Source: Sulfurimonas sp. (GTDB taxonomy: Bacteria > Campylobacterota > Campylobacteria > Campylobacterales > Sulfurimonadaceae). From it: 7,703 nt of DNA. A model generated the notes under the pieces. It searched no databases and was not told the DNA's origin. It was given only the letters and a program-made list of their open reading frames with translations. The position numbers and the translations under genes were made by a program. The DNA is taken from NCBI GenBank assembly GCA_030646745.1, contig JAUSKV010000260.1, positions 1 through 7,703 on the forward strand, read 5' to 3'. Shown one piece after another: positions 1 through 7,591 of the stretch (the first letter of the stretch is position 1; each line of letters begins with the position of its first letter).

Positions 1-573
1 TAAAGAAATTTCGTTATTAATATTTACATTTAACGATGTGACCAATTCTAGGTTACTGCTATCTATTATGATATTTCCATGAATCTTTATTTTTCTTTTA
101 AAGTCTTTGAACTCCTCTATTTGTACATTAAATAAACCTGACTCAAAAAAGAGTGAACTTTTGAGTGAAAAGTCGGGTGAGGAAGCAACTAAAAATCCAT
201 TTTCTCCATCTTTATAATAAAATGCACCGGAGATATCATTGAATGCTATCTTATTTATAACCACACTCTCAAACCAGTAGTTAAAAATAGATAGTTCATA
301 AAACAATTTATTTATTTTTTCAATGTTTATTTCACTGTTATCGCTCTTTGTTTTATGAACTATAACAGTCTCTTCAATAGAAACATTTAATTTTTCATTC
401 CACTTAATGTATAATTGCTTGATTTGAATATTTGCAAGTGAGATGTTTTCTACATGGATTCCATTTTGCAAAACAAAAAAAAGCATGGAAAACAGTAAAA
501 ATATGAAAGATAAAAAGCTGACAATAATAAAATATATATTCGAAATTGCATTGATAATTGTTTTGTCGTTCAT
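1..573 (-). CDS. AsmA-like / DUF3971-type membrane-anchored protein, N-terminal part (cut by window edge)
   Basis: An open frame of 191 codons reads without a stop from an ATG at 573-571 to the left edge, so the C-terminal part is missing. An in-frame TAA lies two codons upstream of this ATG, which makes it the first possible start; an AGG six bases before it can serve as a weak ribosome binding site. The product begins with a short polar tail (MNDKTIINAISN), then one very hydrophobic segment at about residues 12-35, rich in Phe, Leu and Ile. A beta-rich segment follows that starts NGIHVENISLANIQIKQLYI. This anchor followed by an 'NGI...I..L.LANI.I.QLYIKW' pattern resembles Campylobacterota AsmA-like/DUF3971 proteins, which are inner-membrane-anchored periplasmic proteins linked to lipid transport or envelope upkeep. 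The family call is from memory of the pattern; the exact function is unknown. The gene is divergent from mltG and overlaps its 5' end. Confidence 0.72.
   Translation of the reverse strand, partial: MNDKTIINAISNIYFIIVSFLSFIFLLFSMLFFVLQNGIHVENISLANIQIKQLYIKWNEKLNVSIEETVIVHKTKSDNSEINIEKINKLFYELSIFNYWFESVVINKIAFNDISGAFYYKDGENGFLVASSPDFSLKSSLFFESGLFNVQIEEFKDFKRKIKIHGNIIIDSSNLELVTSLNVNINNEISL
410..415 (+). promoter_or_regulatory. Candidate -10 box for mltG
   Basis: A perfect TATAAT hexamer directly preceded by TG, with a T-rich stretch about 15-20 bases upstream and no clear -35. Transcription would start near 422 and leave about 80 nt before the preferred mltG start at 503. It lies inside the oppositely oriented AsmA-like gene, because no intergenic space exists between the two genes. 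Chance occurrence in AT-rich DNA is possible. Confidence 0.38.
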
Positions 574-1447
574 GTATTACCTAAATAAGCCTATAAATAC
601 CTCCAAAGTTATATATATACCTAAAGGTTCAATTAACGAAATTATAACACAACTACGCAGTGAAAATTATAATGTATGCAAACTCGACTCTCTGCTTTTA
701 AGGATATTGGGTTCTCCTCAGAGCGGTTGGATAAATATTTCTCAAACAAAAATTACAAAGGGTGATTTTTTATATAAATTAGTAACCGCCAAAGCAGCGC
801 TTCAGGAGATAACCCTTATTCCGGGCGAAACAACTTATATATTTTTGAGCCAACTCTCAGATAATCTGCAACTCGATAGAGAAAAATTACAAAGTGAATA
901 TGACATGTATGCAACCCATAAAGAGGGTGTTTTTGTTCCAAATACATATAAGATGCCAATTGGAATTACGGAGAAAGAGCTTATTAAAATACTGTTAGAA
1001 GTTTCATTAAGTCAAATGAAAGAGTTCTCTACAAAACTTTTTGGAAGTTACAATGAAACAAAATGGTTTCATTATGTAGCAATTGCCTCTATAATTCAAA
1101 AAGAAGCAGCCAATATAGAAGAGATGCCACTTGTAAGTTCTGTGATTTACAATAGAATCAACAAGGGAATGAAGTTGCAGATGGATGGAACTCTTAACTA
1201 TGGTGCGTTTTCACATATCAAAGTTACGCCAGAACGAATAAGAGAAGATACGTCACTTTTTAACACATACAAATATGCAGGGGTTCCGTCTATACCGGTC
1301 TGCAATGTTAGTTTTGATGCTATTAAAGCAGCTGTATTTCCCGCGAAAAGTGACTATCTCTATTTTATGAAATCAAAGAGTGGAACTCACGATTTCACAT
1401 GTAACTATTCTACACATTTAAGCAATATAAATGGTGCTACTAAATGA
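503..1447 (+). CDS. mltG: Endolytic murein transglycosylase MltG (YceG-like), 314 aa
   Basis: MltG is an inner-membrane lytic transglycosylase that cuts nascent glycan strands in the periplasm and is thought to set where peptidoglycan synthesis ends. From the ATG at 503 the protein has a short Lys-rich cytoplasmic tail, one membrane segment at about residues 8-27, a LysM-like region, then the YceG catalytic domain. Family motifs are clear: EGVFVPNTY (141-149), ASIIQKEA with the catalytic Glu at 201, YNRI (216-219), QMDGTLNYG (226-234), NTYKYAGVPSIP (254-265) and GTHDF (294-298). Length fits the family. In-frame ATGs at 485 and 443 are possible earlier starts; neither has a convincing ribosome binding site, and 503 places the membrane segment close to the N-terminus as expected. 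The ATG at 572 would delete most of the anchor. The 5' end overlaps the divergent gene starting at 573. Confidence 0.93.
   Translation: MKDKKLTIIKYIFEIALIIVLSFMYYLNKPINTSKVIYIPKGSINEIITQLRSENYNVCKLDSLLLRILGSPQSGWINISQTKITKGDFLYKLVTAKAALQEITLIPGETTYIFLSQLSDNLQLDREKLQSEYDMYATHKEGVFVPNTYKMPIGITEKELIKILLEVSLSQMKEFSTKLFGSYNETKWFHYVAIASIIQKEAANIEEMPLVSSVIYNRINKGMKLQMDGTLNYGAFSHIKVTPERIREDTSLFNTYKYAGVPSIPVCNVSFDAIKAAVFPAKSDYLYFMKSKSGTHDFTCNYSTHLSNINGATK
641..649 (-). promoter_or_regulatory. Candidate extended -10 promoter of the minus-strand AsmA-like gene
   Basis: Read on the minus strand, this is TGTTATAAT, a perfect extended -10 (TGnTATAAT). It lies about 68 bases before the ATG at 573 and would give a leader of roughly 60 nt. 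There is no clear -35, which is usual for sigma-70 promoters in Campylobacterota. It lies inside the mltG coding region. AT-rich DNA produces such boxes by chance, so this is a candidate only. Confidence 0.4.
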
Positions 1448-1463
1448 AACATAATGCAAATAT

Positions 1464-1484
1464 AGCTTGATGTTTATATCAGCT
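1464..1484. terminator. Weak hairpin after mltG, possible terminator
   Basis: AGCTTGAT and ATCAGCT can pair with one bulged T and a six-base loop, 16 bases after the mltG stop codon. The stem is short and no clean T-run follows, so it is a poor intrinsic terminator. The mltG-icd gap holds no better one. Confidence 0.22.
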
Positions 1485-1507
1485 TACTAAATATTTATCC
1501 ATCTTAG

Positions 1508-1516
1508 TGTTATTAT
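1508..1516 (+). promoter_or_regulatory. Candidate extended -10 promoter of icd
   Basis: TGTTATTAT fits an extended -10 (TGnTATnAT). The DNA upstream is AT-rich without a recognisable -35. Transcription would start near 1523 and give a leader of about 60 nt ending in the strong ribosome binding site AAAGAGGA at 1572-1579, six bases before the icd ATG. It is the best -10 candidate in the 138-bp gap, and a promoter is expected here because icd is separated from mltG. Confidence 0.45.
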
Positions 1517-1585
1517 GACCGAGTAAATTTTCATGCAATTGAAATAGGCTTGAAAATAAAATATCAACCTTAAAGAGGATACAAG

Positions 1586-3784
1586 ATGTCAAAAATTATT
1601 TGGTCTAAAATTGATGAAGCACCGGCTTTAGCAACATATTCACTTCTCCCGATTGTAAATGCTTTCACGCAAGCAGCAGGTGTAGAAGTTGAAACTAGAG
1701 ATATCTCTTTAGCGGGTAGAGTTATTGCGACTTTCCCGGAATTTTTAACAGACGATCAAAAAATCGCAGACGAATTGGCTTACTTAGGTAAAGTTGTGCA
1801 ACAGCCAGATGGTAATATTATAAAGTTACCAAACATTTCTGCTTCAGTTCCACAACTTAAAGAGTGTATTGCTGAGCTTCAAGCTCAAGGTTATAAACTG
1901 CCTGATTTTCCGGAAGCTCCTAAAAATTCTGAAGAAGAAGCAATCAAAGAGAAATATTCTACATGTCTAGGTTCTGCCGTAAATCCGGTTCTTCGTGAAG
2001 GTAACTCAGATAGAAGAGCAGCATTGGCTGTTAAAAACTTCGCTAAGAAAAACCCACATAAATTAAGAGCTTTTTCTGAAAACTCTAAAGCGTATGTTTC
2101 ACACATGAATAGCGGCGATTTCTATGCGAATGAGAAATCAGTTATTAAAAAAGGTGACGGCAAAGTAAGAATTGAGCTCAACGGTAAACTTCTGAAAGAG
2201 ATTAATGCAGTTGACAAAGAAGTTTTAGACGGCACATTTTTGTCTAAAAATGCTTTAAGAACTTTCTTGGCGCATACAATAGAAGAAGCAAAAGAGAAGG
2301 GTGTTTTATGGTCTATTCACCTTAAAGCAACTATGATGAAAGTCTCCGACCCGATTATGTTCGGTCATGCTGTTGAAGTGTTCTTCAAAGATGTATTTGC
2401 AAAATACGCAGCAGATTTTAAAGAGATTGGTTTTAACTCTAATTTAGGGCTTGGTGATTTATACAAGAAATTAGAAAAATTACCTGCAGACAAAAAAGCT
2501 GAAATCGAAAAAGCTATCATGGATACATATGCTACGCAACCAAACATTGCAATGGTTGATTCAGACAAAGGTATTACAAACTTACATGCTTCTAATGATG
2601 TAATTATTGATGCTTCAATGCCTGTTGTGGTACGTGATGGCGGTAAAATGTGGAATGCAAAAGGCGAAGTTCAAGAATGTGTTTCTGTAATTCCTGACAG
2701 ATGTTATGCAACTATGTATAAAGAGTGCGTGGATGACTGTGTTAAAAATGGTCAGTTTGATGTTACAACTATGGGTTCTGTATCAAATGTTGGACTTATG
2801 GCACAAAAAGCTGAAGAGTACGGTTCTCACCCTACAACTTTTGAAATAGCAGAAGACGGTGTTGTGAAAGTTCTTGACACTGATGGTTCGACACTTATGG
2901 AATTTAATGTTGAAGCAGGTGATATTTGGAGAATGTCTCGATGTAAAGATGTTCCAATTAAAGACTGGGTTAGATTAGCGGTTGAACGAGCAAGATTAAC
3001 TGGCGAACCAGCAGTATTCTGGTTAGATGAAAACCGTGCCCATGATGCAAATATGATTAAAAAAGTAAATGAATACCTTAAAGATTTTGATACTTCAGGA
3101 TTGACTATAGAAATATTGGCTCCAGAAAAAGCAATGGAGTATAGTTTAAAAAGAATTAGAAAAGGTGAAAATACTATCTCTGTGACAGGAAATGTTTTAA
3201 GAGATTATTTAACTGACCTTTTCCCAATTTTAGAACTCGGAACATCTGCAAAAATGCTTTCAATCGTTCCATTATTGGCTGGTGGAGGTCTGTTTGAAAC
3301 AGGTGCCGGCGGTTCAGCTCCTAAGCATGTTGACCAATTCTTAACTGAGGGTCACCTAAGATGGGATTCACTTGGCGAGTTCTTGGCACTAGCAGAGTCT
3401 TTAAGATTTATCGCTCAAAAAAATAAATCTAAAGATCTTGAAGTTGTAACTGCTGCACTTGATGTTGCAAACAATGCATACCTTGACAACAACAAAGAAC
3501 CGTCAAGAAAAGCCGGTGAGCCAGACAACAAAGCTTCTCATTTCTTTTTAGCTCAATTCTGGGCAGATGCGCTTGCAACTCAGACTGATGATGCGGCATT
3601 AGCTGCAAAATTTGCTCCAATAGCAAAAGCACTTAAAGAGAATGAAGCTAAAATCATTGAAGAGTTACTTTCTATTGAAGGTAAAGCTCAAGATATCGGT
3701 GGATATTACCATCCAAATGATGCAAAAGCAGAAGCAGCGATGAGACCATCTGCTACTTTAAACGCTATTATTGATTCTATATAA
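1586..3784 (+). CDS. icd: Monomeric NADP-dependent isocitrate dehydrogenase, 732 aa
   Basis: Interconverts isocitrate and 2-oxoglutarate plus CO2 with NADP(H), in the cytoplasm. This is the large single-chain type (about 80 kDa, Azotobacter vinelandii type), not the usual 400-residue homodimer. The sequence is full length and opens with the family-typical [21 protein letters not shown]. Substrate residues known from the A. vinelandii enzyme have matching positions here: Asn83, Ser130, Arg137, Arg143 (in NSDRRA), Lys247 ([12 protein letters not shown]), Asp342 (DASMP), Tyr412, Arg539 and Asp540 (NVLRD). The coenzyme region is [19 protein letters not shown], with His581, Arg592 and Arg641 corresponding to the NADP 2'-phosphate-binding residues His589, Arg600 and Arg649; these mappings are from memory. 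A strong ribosome binding site fixes the start. In rTCA autotrophs the enzyme runs in the carboxylating direction. The gene is cut off from mdh by a terminator, so it is probably transcribed alone. Confidence 0.97.
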   Translation: MSKIIWSKIDEAPALATYSLLPIVNAFTQAAGVEVETRDISLAGRVIATFPEFLTDDQKIADELAYLGKVVQQPDGNIIKLPNISASVPQLKECIAELQAQGYKLPDFPEAPKNSEEEAIKEKYSTCLGSAVNPVLREGNSDRRAALAVKNFAKKNPHKLRAFSENSKAYVSHMNSGDFYANEKSVIKKGDGKVRIELNGKLLKEINAVDKEVLDGTFLSKNALRTFLAHTIEEAKEKGVLWSIHLKATMMKVSDPIMFGHAVEVFFKDVFAKYAADFKEIGFNSNLGLGDLYKKLEKLPADKKAEIEKAIMDTYATQPNIAMVDSDKGITNLHASNDVIIDASMPVVVRDGGKMWNAKGEVQECVSVIPDRCYATMYKECVDDCVKNGQFDVTTMGSVSNVGLMAQKAEEYGSHPTTFEIAEDGVVKVLDTDGSTLMEFNVEAGDIWRMSRCKDVPIKDWVRLAVERARLTGEPAVFWLDENRAHDANMIKKVNEYLKDFDTSGLTIEILAPEKAMEYSLKRIRKGENTISVTGNVLRDYLTDLFPILELGTSAKMLSIVPLLAGGGLFETGAGGSAPKHVDQFLTEGHLRWDSLGEFLALAESLRFIAQKNKSKDLEVVTAALDVANNAYLDNNKEPSRKAGEPDNKASHFFLAQFWADALATQTDDAALAAKFAPIAKALKENEAKIIEELLSIEGKAQDIGGYYHPNDAKAEAAMRPSATLNAIIDSI

Positions 3785-3794
3785 TCTACTGACC

Positions 3795-3821
3795 TTGCGC
3801 ACTTTTGTGAAAAGTGCGCAA
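3795..3821. repeat. Perfect 12-bp inverted repeat just after icd
   Basis: TTGCGCACTTTT and AAAAGTGCGCAA pair perfectly around a GTG loop, starting 11 bases after the icd stop. The RNA would be a very stable hairpin protecting the icd 3' end. No T-run follows (the next bases are AACACCTTG), so on its own it is not a standard intrinsic terminator; it may work as a 3'-end stabiliser or belong to the adjacent palindrome block. Confidence 0.8.
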
Positions 3822-3837
3822 AACACCTTGTAATTCT

Positions 3838-3919
3838 CGAAAAACAAAGTTTTTCGTAGCTTTAGGGGGTTGTAGGGACTTGAATCCCTGCCACTAAAAC
3901 GGACTTGTTCGTTTTAGTG
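3838..3919. repeat. Palindrome-rich block: three perfect inverted repeats in a row
   Basis: Three hairpins sit almost end to end: CGAAAAAC/GTTTTTCG with loop AAA (3838-3856); AGGGA/TCCCT with loop CTTGAA (3874-3889); and CACTAAAACG/CGTTTTAGTG with an eight-base loop (3892-3919). The second is preceded by a G-run (GGGGG) in otherwise AT-rich surroundings. No open frame or known RNA family is recognised. The block has the look of a short dispersed intergenic repeat (REP- or MITE-like) inserted between icd and its terminator; that interpretation is an inference, since copy number cannot be seen in one window. Confidence 0.6.
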
Positions 3920-3928
3920 CATTCAAAC

Positions 3929-3960
3929 AAAGAGAGGAATTTCTCCTCTCTTTTTCTTCT
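3929..3960 (+). terminator. Intrinsic terminator downstream of icd
   Basis: A ten-base stem, AAAGAGAGGA paired with TCCTCTCTTT around loop ATTTC, is followed by a T-rich tail (TTCTTCTTTTAT). This is the only classical stem plus T-tract in the window. It lies about 145 bases after the icd stop and about 80 before the mdh start, and should separate the icd transcript from the mdh operon. Confidence 0.8.
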
Positions 3961-3968
3961 TTTATATG

Positions 3969-4031
3969 AAACTAAACCATAGTTTTATACAAAAGGCGAA
4001 AGTCTTTATGGTGATAGTTTATATCAAGGGG
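3969..4031 (+). promoter_or_regulatory. mdh leader with repeated motif; likely promoter region of the mdh-fumC-sucCD operon
   Basis: After the icd terminator a new promoter is expected here. The best -10 candidate is TATACA at 3986-3991, only a four-of-six match. ATAGTTTTATACAAAAGG at 3979-3996 recurs imperfectly as ATAGTTTATATCAAGGGG at 4014-4031, 35 bases downstream. AAACTA/TAGTTT forms a small inverted repeat at 3969-3985. The second motif copy contains the mdh ribosome binding site AAGGGG (4026-4031), seven bases before the ATG. A regulator could bind here, but none can be named. Confidence 0.3.
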
Positions 4032-4038
4032 TGTATAT

Positions 4039-4995
4039 ATGAAGCAAGGAAAAAGAGTAGGTATTGTAGGCGCTGGAAATGTTGGGGCGACAATAGCTTA
4101 CTCGTTGGCAATGCTTGGTTCTTGCCATGAAATTATTCTTCGTGACAATAAAATAGATGTTGCTCGCGGAAAGGCACTTGACATGTCTCAAGCTGCTTCA
4201 GCCGTTAGAAGTCACACGGTTGTAAAAGTTGCAGAATCTATGGAAGAGCTAGTCAATTGCGATGTCGTAGTCGTAACGGCCGGCAGCCCTAGGCTTCCCG
4301 GAATGAGCCGTGATGATTTACTTATGATAAATGCAAACATAACAAAAGAGGTTATAGAGGGCATTGCCAAATATTCTCCGGATGCAATTATTATTATGGT
4401 TTCAAATCCATTGGATGCCATGACATATGTAGCACTTAAAGAGAGCGGTTTTGATAGAAGCCGTGTTATTGGAATGGCCGGTATTTTAGATAGCTCAAGA
4501 ATGGCTGCATTTATTCAAGAAAAACTTGGATACGGCGGCGGTCAAATCCGTGCTTCGGTTATGGGCGGACATGGCGATGACATGGTTCCTCTTCCACGAT
4601 ACTCTACGGTTGCAGGTGTTCCGCTTACGGATGTTCTGAGTGAAGGTGAGATTGCTGAAATAGTTGATAGAACGCGTCATGGCGGTGCAGAGATTGTCGG
4701 TTATCTAAAAACCGGTTCAGCCTATTATGCTCCGGCAAAATCAACGGCAATTATGGTAGAAGCTATTTTAAAAGACACTAAACAAATTTACCCTTGTGCT
4801 GTTTATTTAGAGGGTGAATATGGTTTTAACGATGTAGTCTCCGGTGTTCCTGTAATGCTTGGAGCCAACGGAGCAGAAAAAATAATTGAAATCACTCTCA
4901 ATGCTGCAGAGCAAGAGATGTTCAAAAGCTCGTGTGCTTCGGTAGAAACATTAATAAAAACGCTCAATAAAAACAAATTTTTTGAAGGAAAATAA
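4039..4995 (+). CDS. mdh: Malate dehydrogenase, NAD-dependent, LDH-like type, 318 aa
   Basis: Interconverts malate and oxaloacetate with NAD(H) in the cytoplasm. The N-terminal Rossmann motif GAGNVGA is at 11-17, and Asp36 at the end of the second strand (ILRDN) points to NAD rather than NADP. The active site is complete: Arg85 and Arg91 in the mobile loop ([10 protein letters not shown]), Asn123 (SNPLD), Asp151 and Arg154 (GILDSSR), and catalytic His178 ([10 protein letters not shown]). Arg at the specificity position and the GGHGD context favour malate over lactate dehydrogenase. The loop has Leu86 where this subgroup commonly has Lys, a mild difference. The start is fixed by AAGGGG seven bases upstream. 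It is the first gene of an operon with fumC (1-bp gap), sucC and sucD; in the rTCA direction it reduces oxaloacetate to malate for the fumarase that follows. Confidence 0.95.
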   Translation: MKQGKRVGIVGAGNVGATIAYSLAMLGSCHEIILRDNKIDVARGKALDMSQAASAVRSHTVVKVAESMEELVNCDVVVVTAGSPRLPGMSRDDLLMINANITKEVIEGIAKYSPDAIIIMVSNPLDAMTYVALKESGFDRSRVIGMAGILDSSRMAAFIQEKLGYGGGQIRASVMGGHGDDMVPLPRYSTVAGVPLTDVLSEGEIAEIVDRTRHGGAEIVGYLKTGSAYYAPAKSTAIMVEAILKDTKQIYPCAVYLEGEYGFNDVVSGVPVMLGANGAEKIIEITLNAAEQEMFKSSCASVETLIKTLNKNKFFEGK

Positions 4996-4996
4996 G

Positions 4997-6388
4997 ATGA
5001 AGACAAGAATTGAAAAAGACACAATGGGTCCTATTGACGTACCAAATGATGCGTATTGGGCTGCTCAGACTCAGCGTTCAATAGAGAATTTTGCTATCGG
5101 CGAAGAGACTATGCCGTATGAAATCACAAGAGCATTCTCCTTTCTTAAAAAAGCAGTCGCACTTGTAAATATGGATCTCGGTAAATTAGATGCTAAAAAA
5201 GCAGAAGCTATTGCTCAAGCTGCTGATGACATGCTCTCCGGTAAACTTGACGGAAACTATCCGTTAGTTGTATGGCAAACAGGTTCAGGTACACAATCGA
5301 ATATGAACAATAATGAAGTGCTTGCAAACCGTGCAACGGAAATATTAGGCGGAGATTTTAGAATTGAAAAACTAGTTCACCCTAATGATGATGTAAACAA
5401 ATCACAATCTTCAAATGATACCTATCCTACAGCTCTCCATGTAGCGGCTGTAATCGCTGTTGAGACGCGTGTTCTTCCTGCAATCGCAAAATTAAAAGCT
5501 ACTTTAACTGAAAAATCGGCAAAATTTGAGTCAATTGTTAAAATTGGACGCACACATTTGCAAGATGCTACACCGATTACTTTGGGTCAAGAGATTAGCG
5601 GTTGGGTAGAGATGCTCAATAAATGTGAAAAAATGGCAAAAGATTCATTAGAACCGGTGCGTGAATTAGCACTCGGAGGAACTGCCGTTGGAACGGGTCT
5701 GAATGCGCATCCAGAACTTGGAGAGAGAGTTGCCAAAAAATTATCAGAGTTAACGGGTCACAACTTTATAACTGCTCCGAATAAGTTTCATGCACTCACA
5801 AGTCATGACGCTCTAGTTTACTCACATGGTGCTCTAAAAGCTCTTGCAGCGGATATGATGAAAATTGCGAATGATGTACGATGGTTGGCGTCAGGACCAA
5901 GATGTGGAATAGGCGAAATAGAGATTCCGGAAAATGAACCGGGTTCATCTATCATGCCTGGAAAAGTAAATCCTACACAAGCAGAAGCTGTAACTATGGT
6001 TACATGTCAAGTCTTTGGAAACGATGTAGCAATCTCTATGGGTGCTTCACAAGGAAACTTTCAACTCAATGTTTTTAAACCGGTGATTGCATACAACTTT
6101 TTACAGTCATGCAGACTTTTGGCAGATTCAATTGTCTCTTTTAATGACCATTGTGCCGTTGGAATTGAGCCTGTTGTTGATAAAATAGACCATTATTTAC
6201 ATAACTCATTGATGCTTGTAACTGCTTTAAATCCATATATTGGCTACGATAATGCAGCTAAAATCGCTAAGACTGCACATGCCAATAAATCGACACTCAA
6301 AGCAACCGCAATTGAGCTTGGTTTATTGACTGCAGAAGAGTTTGATAAATATGTTATCCCAGAAGATATGATTGCGCCAAAAGCGTAA
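4997..6388 (+). CDS. fumC: Class II fumarate hydratase, 463 aa
   Basis: Interconverts malate and fumarate; an oxygen-stable, iron-free homotetramer of the fumarase/aspartase superfamily. Expected blocks appear in order: [19 protein letters not shown] (95-113), [17 protein letters not shown] (128-144), [10 protein letters not shown] (184-193) with His187, [12 protein letters not shown] (225-236), and the signature [11 protein letters not shown] (316-326) with the catalytic-loop serines at 317-318. Length is close to E. coli FumC (467). The ATG at 4997 is chosen: GAAGGA at 4984-4989, inside the end of mdh, sits seven bases before it. An in-frame TTG at 4982 would add five residues but overlaps mdh and that binding site. 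The single base between the mdh stop and this ATG implies translational coupling. Aspartase is excluded by the fumarase-like HPNDDVN and substrate-site context, not by experiment. Confidence 0.95.
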   Translation: MKTRIEKDTMGPIDVPNDAYWAAQTQRSIENFAIGEETMPYEITRAFSFLKKAVALVNMDLGKLDAKKAEAIAQAADDMLSGKLDGNYPLVVWQTGSGTQSNMNNNEVLANRATEILGGDFRIEKLVHPNDDVNKSQSSNDTYPTALHVAAVIAVETRVLPAIAKLKATLTEKSAKFESIVKIGRTHLQDATPITLGQEISGWVEMLNKCEKMAKDSLEPVRELALGGTAVGTGLNAHPELGERVAKKLSELTGHNFITAPNKFHALTSHDALVYSHGALKALAADMMKIANDVRWLASGPRCGIGEIEIPENEPGSSIMPGKVNPTQAEAVTMVTCQVFGNDVAISMGASQGNFQLNVFKPVIAYNFLQSCRLLADSIVSFNDHCAVGIEPVVDKIDHYLHNSLMLVTALNPYIGYDNAAKIAKTAHANKSTLKATAIELGLLTAEEFDKYVIPEDMIAPKA

Positions 6389-6414
6389 CATCCATTTTAA
6401 AATAAGGAGAATAA

Positions 6415-7587
6415 ATGAATATACATGAGTATCAGGCAAAACAAATCTTTGCAAAATATGGTGTTCCTACACCAAGGGGTATTATTGCTCATACAGCTGA
6501 AGAGGCTGTGGCGAATGCACAAGAGTTAGGTGGAAAAATTTGGGTTGTTAAAGCACAAATTCATGCAGGCGGAAGAGGTCTAGGCGGTGGTGTTAAGCTC
6601 GCTCGTTCAATGGATGAAGTGAAACAACTCGCTTCTGAAATTTTAGGTATGACTTTGGTTACACACCAAACAGGACCTGAAGGTAAACTTGTACAAAAAG
6701 TTTATATAGAAGAGGGCGCTGATATTGTCGATGAACTTTACTTAGGTGTAGTTCTTGACCGTGCTAAAGAGATGCCTGTAATTATGGCTTCTACCGAGGG
6801 TGGAATGGACATTGAAATAGTTGCTCATAACACGCCGGAAAAAATTATCAAAATCGCTGTTGACCCGACTATCGGTTTTCAAGGCTTTCATGGGAGAGAA
6901 CTAGTTTTTGGTCTTGGAATTACAGATCCTCAAGAGCAGAATAAACTTATAAAGTTTGCAAAAGCTCTTTATACACTTTACATGGAAAATGATGCGGAGA
7001 TGATTGAGATTAATCCTCTGATTAAAACAGGTTCGGGTGATTTTATGGCACTTGACGGAAAGATGGGTTTTGATGATTCAGCACTAGGACGACATCCGGA
7101 AATTGCAGCGATGCGTGATATTTCTGAAGAGGATGCGGATGAGAGAGAAGCGAGTCAGTATGGACTCTCATATATTAGTTTAGATGGTGAAATTGGCTGT
7201 ATGGTAAACGGTGCCGGTCTTGCGATGGGTACTATGGATACGATTAACTACATGGGCGGAACTCCTGCAAACTTTTTGGATGTTGGCGGTAGCGCAAATG
7301 CTCAAACGGTTGCAAAAGGTTTTGAGATTATTCTTAAAAACCCTAAAGTAAAAGCGATTTTTGTAAATATTTTTGGTGGTATCGTTAGATGTGACCGTAT
7401 TGCAAATGGTATCTTAGAAGCTACAAAACTTGTAGATGTTCATGTTCCTGTAATCGTTCGTCTTGATGGTACAAATGCACCGGAGGCGGCAGAAATTCTT
7501 AGAAATGCAAACATTCCAAATGTAATTGCAGCAACAGATTTAGCAGATGGTGCAGCAAAAGCAGTAGCCGCAGCGAAAGGAGAATAA
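6415..7587 (+). CDS. sucC: Succinate-CoA ligase (ADP-forming) beta subunit, 390 aa
   Basis: With SucD it interconverts succinyl-CoA, ADP and phosphate with succinate, CoA and ATP. The N-terminal half is an ATP-grasp domain that starts with the family-typical [18 protein letters not shown]. It carries [12 protein letters not shown] (44-54) for nucleotide binding, Glu198 and Asn200 in EINPL, and Asp214 in ALDGK for metal binding. The C-terminal ligase domain has [12 protein letters not shown] (264-275), FLDVGGSA (287-294) and [10 protein letters not shown] (318-327). Length matches E. coli SucC (388). TAAGGAGA (6403-6410) is a near-ideal ribosome binding site, and the gene lies 26 bp after fumC. 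ATP rather than GTP use is inferred from resemblance to the bacterial enzyme. In the reductive cycle it makes succinyl-CoA for 2-oxoglutarate synthase. Confidence 0.97.
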   Translation: MNIHEYQAKQIFAKYGVPTPRGIIAHTAEEAVANAQELGGKIWVVKAQIHAGGRGLGGGVKLARSMDEVKQLASEILGMTLVTHQTGPEGKLVQKVYIEEGADIVDELYLGVVLDRAKEMPVIMASTEGGMDIEIVAHNTPEKIIKIAVDPTIGFQGFHGRELVFGLGITDPQEQNKLIKFAKALYTLYMENDAEMIEINPLIKTGSGDFMALDGKMGFDDSALGRHPEIAAMRDISEEDADEREASQYGLSYISLDGEIGCMVNGAGLAMGTMDTINYMGGTPANFLDVGGSANAQTVAKGFEIILKNPKVKAIFVNIFGGIVRCDRIANGILEATKLVDVHVPVIVRLDGTNAPEAAEILRNANIPNVIAATDLADGAAKAVAAAKGE

Positions 7588-7591
7588 TTAT

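Noticed and set aside
443..502. Longer mltG from ATG 443 or ATG 485
   Set aside because: Both lack a convincing Shine-Dalgarno sequence and would add a polar tail before the membrane anchor that the family does not need; they remain possible but are less likely than 503.
572..574. mltG start at ATG 572, which would shrink the overlap with the divergent gene to 2 bp
   Set aside because: It would delete most of the membrane anchor; MltG is a membrane-anchored enzyme.
1891..2106. Short minus-strand open frames inside icd (also at 2365-2568, 3429-3632) and inside mdh
   Set aside because: They lie fully antisense to strongly conserved enzymes, have no family resemblance and no sign of their own translation signals; they are shadows of the real genes.
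3866..3891. tRNA-like T-arm on the minus strand (AGGGATTCAAGTCCCT followed by ACAACCCCC)
   Set aside because: The loop is six rather than seven bases, no matching acceptor strand GGGGGTTGT lies upstream on that strand, and no D or anticodon arm can be found, so it is not a tRNA.
3892..3919. Integron attC-like palindrome
   Set aside because: The right arm GTTTTAG does not fit the core GTTRRRY, there is no imperfect-arm bulge pattern, and there is no cassette or integrase nearby.
4982..4996. fumC start at TTG 4982
   Set aside because: ATG 4997 has GAAGGA at the right distance and gives the usual N-terminus; the TTG overlaps mdh and that binding site.
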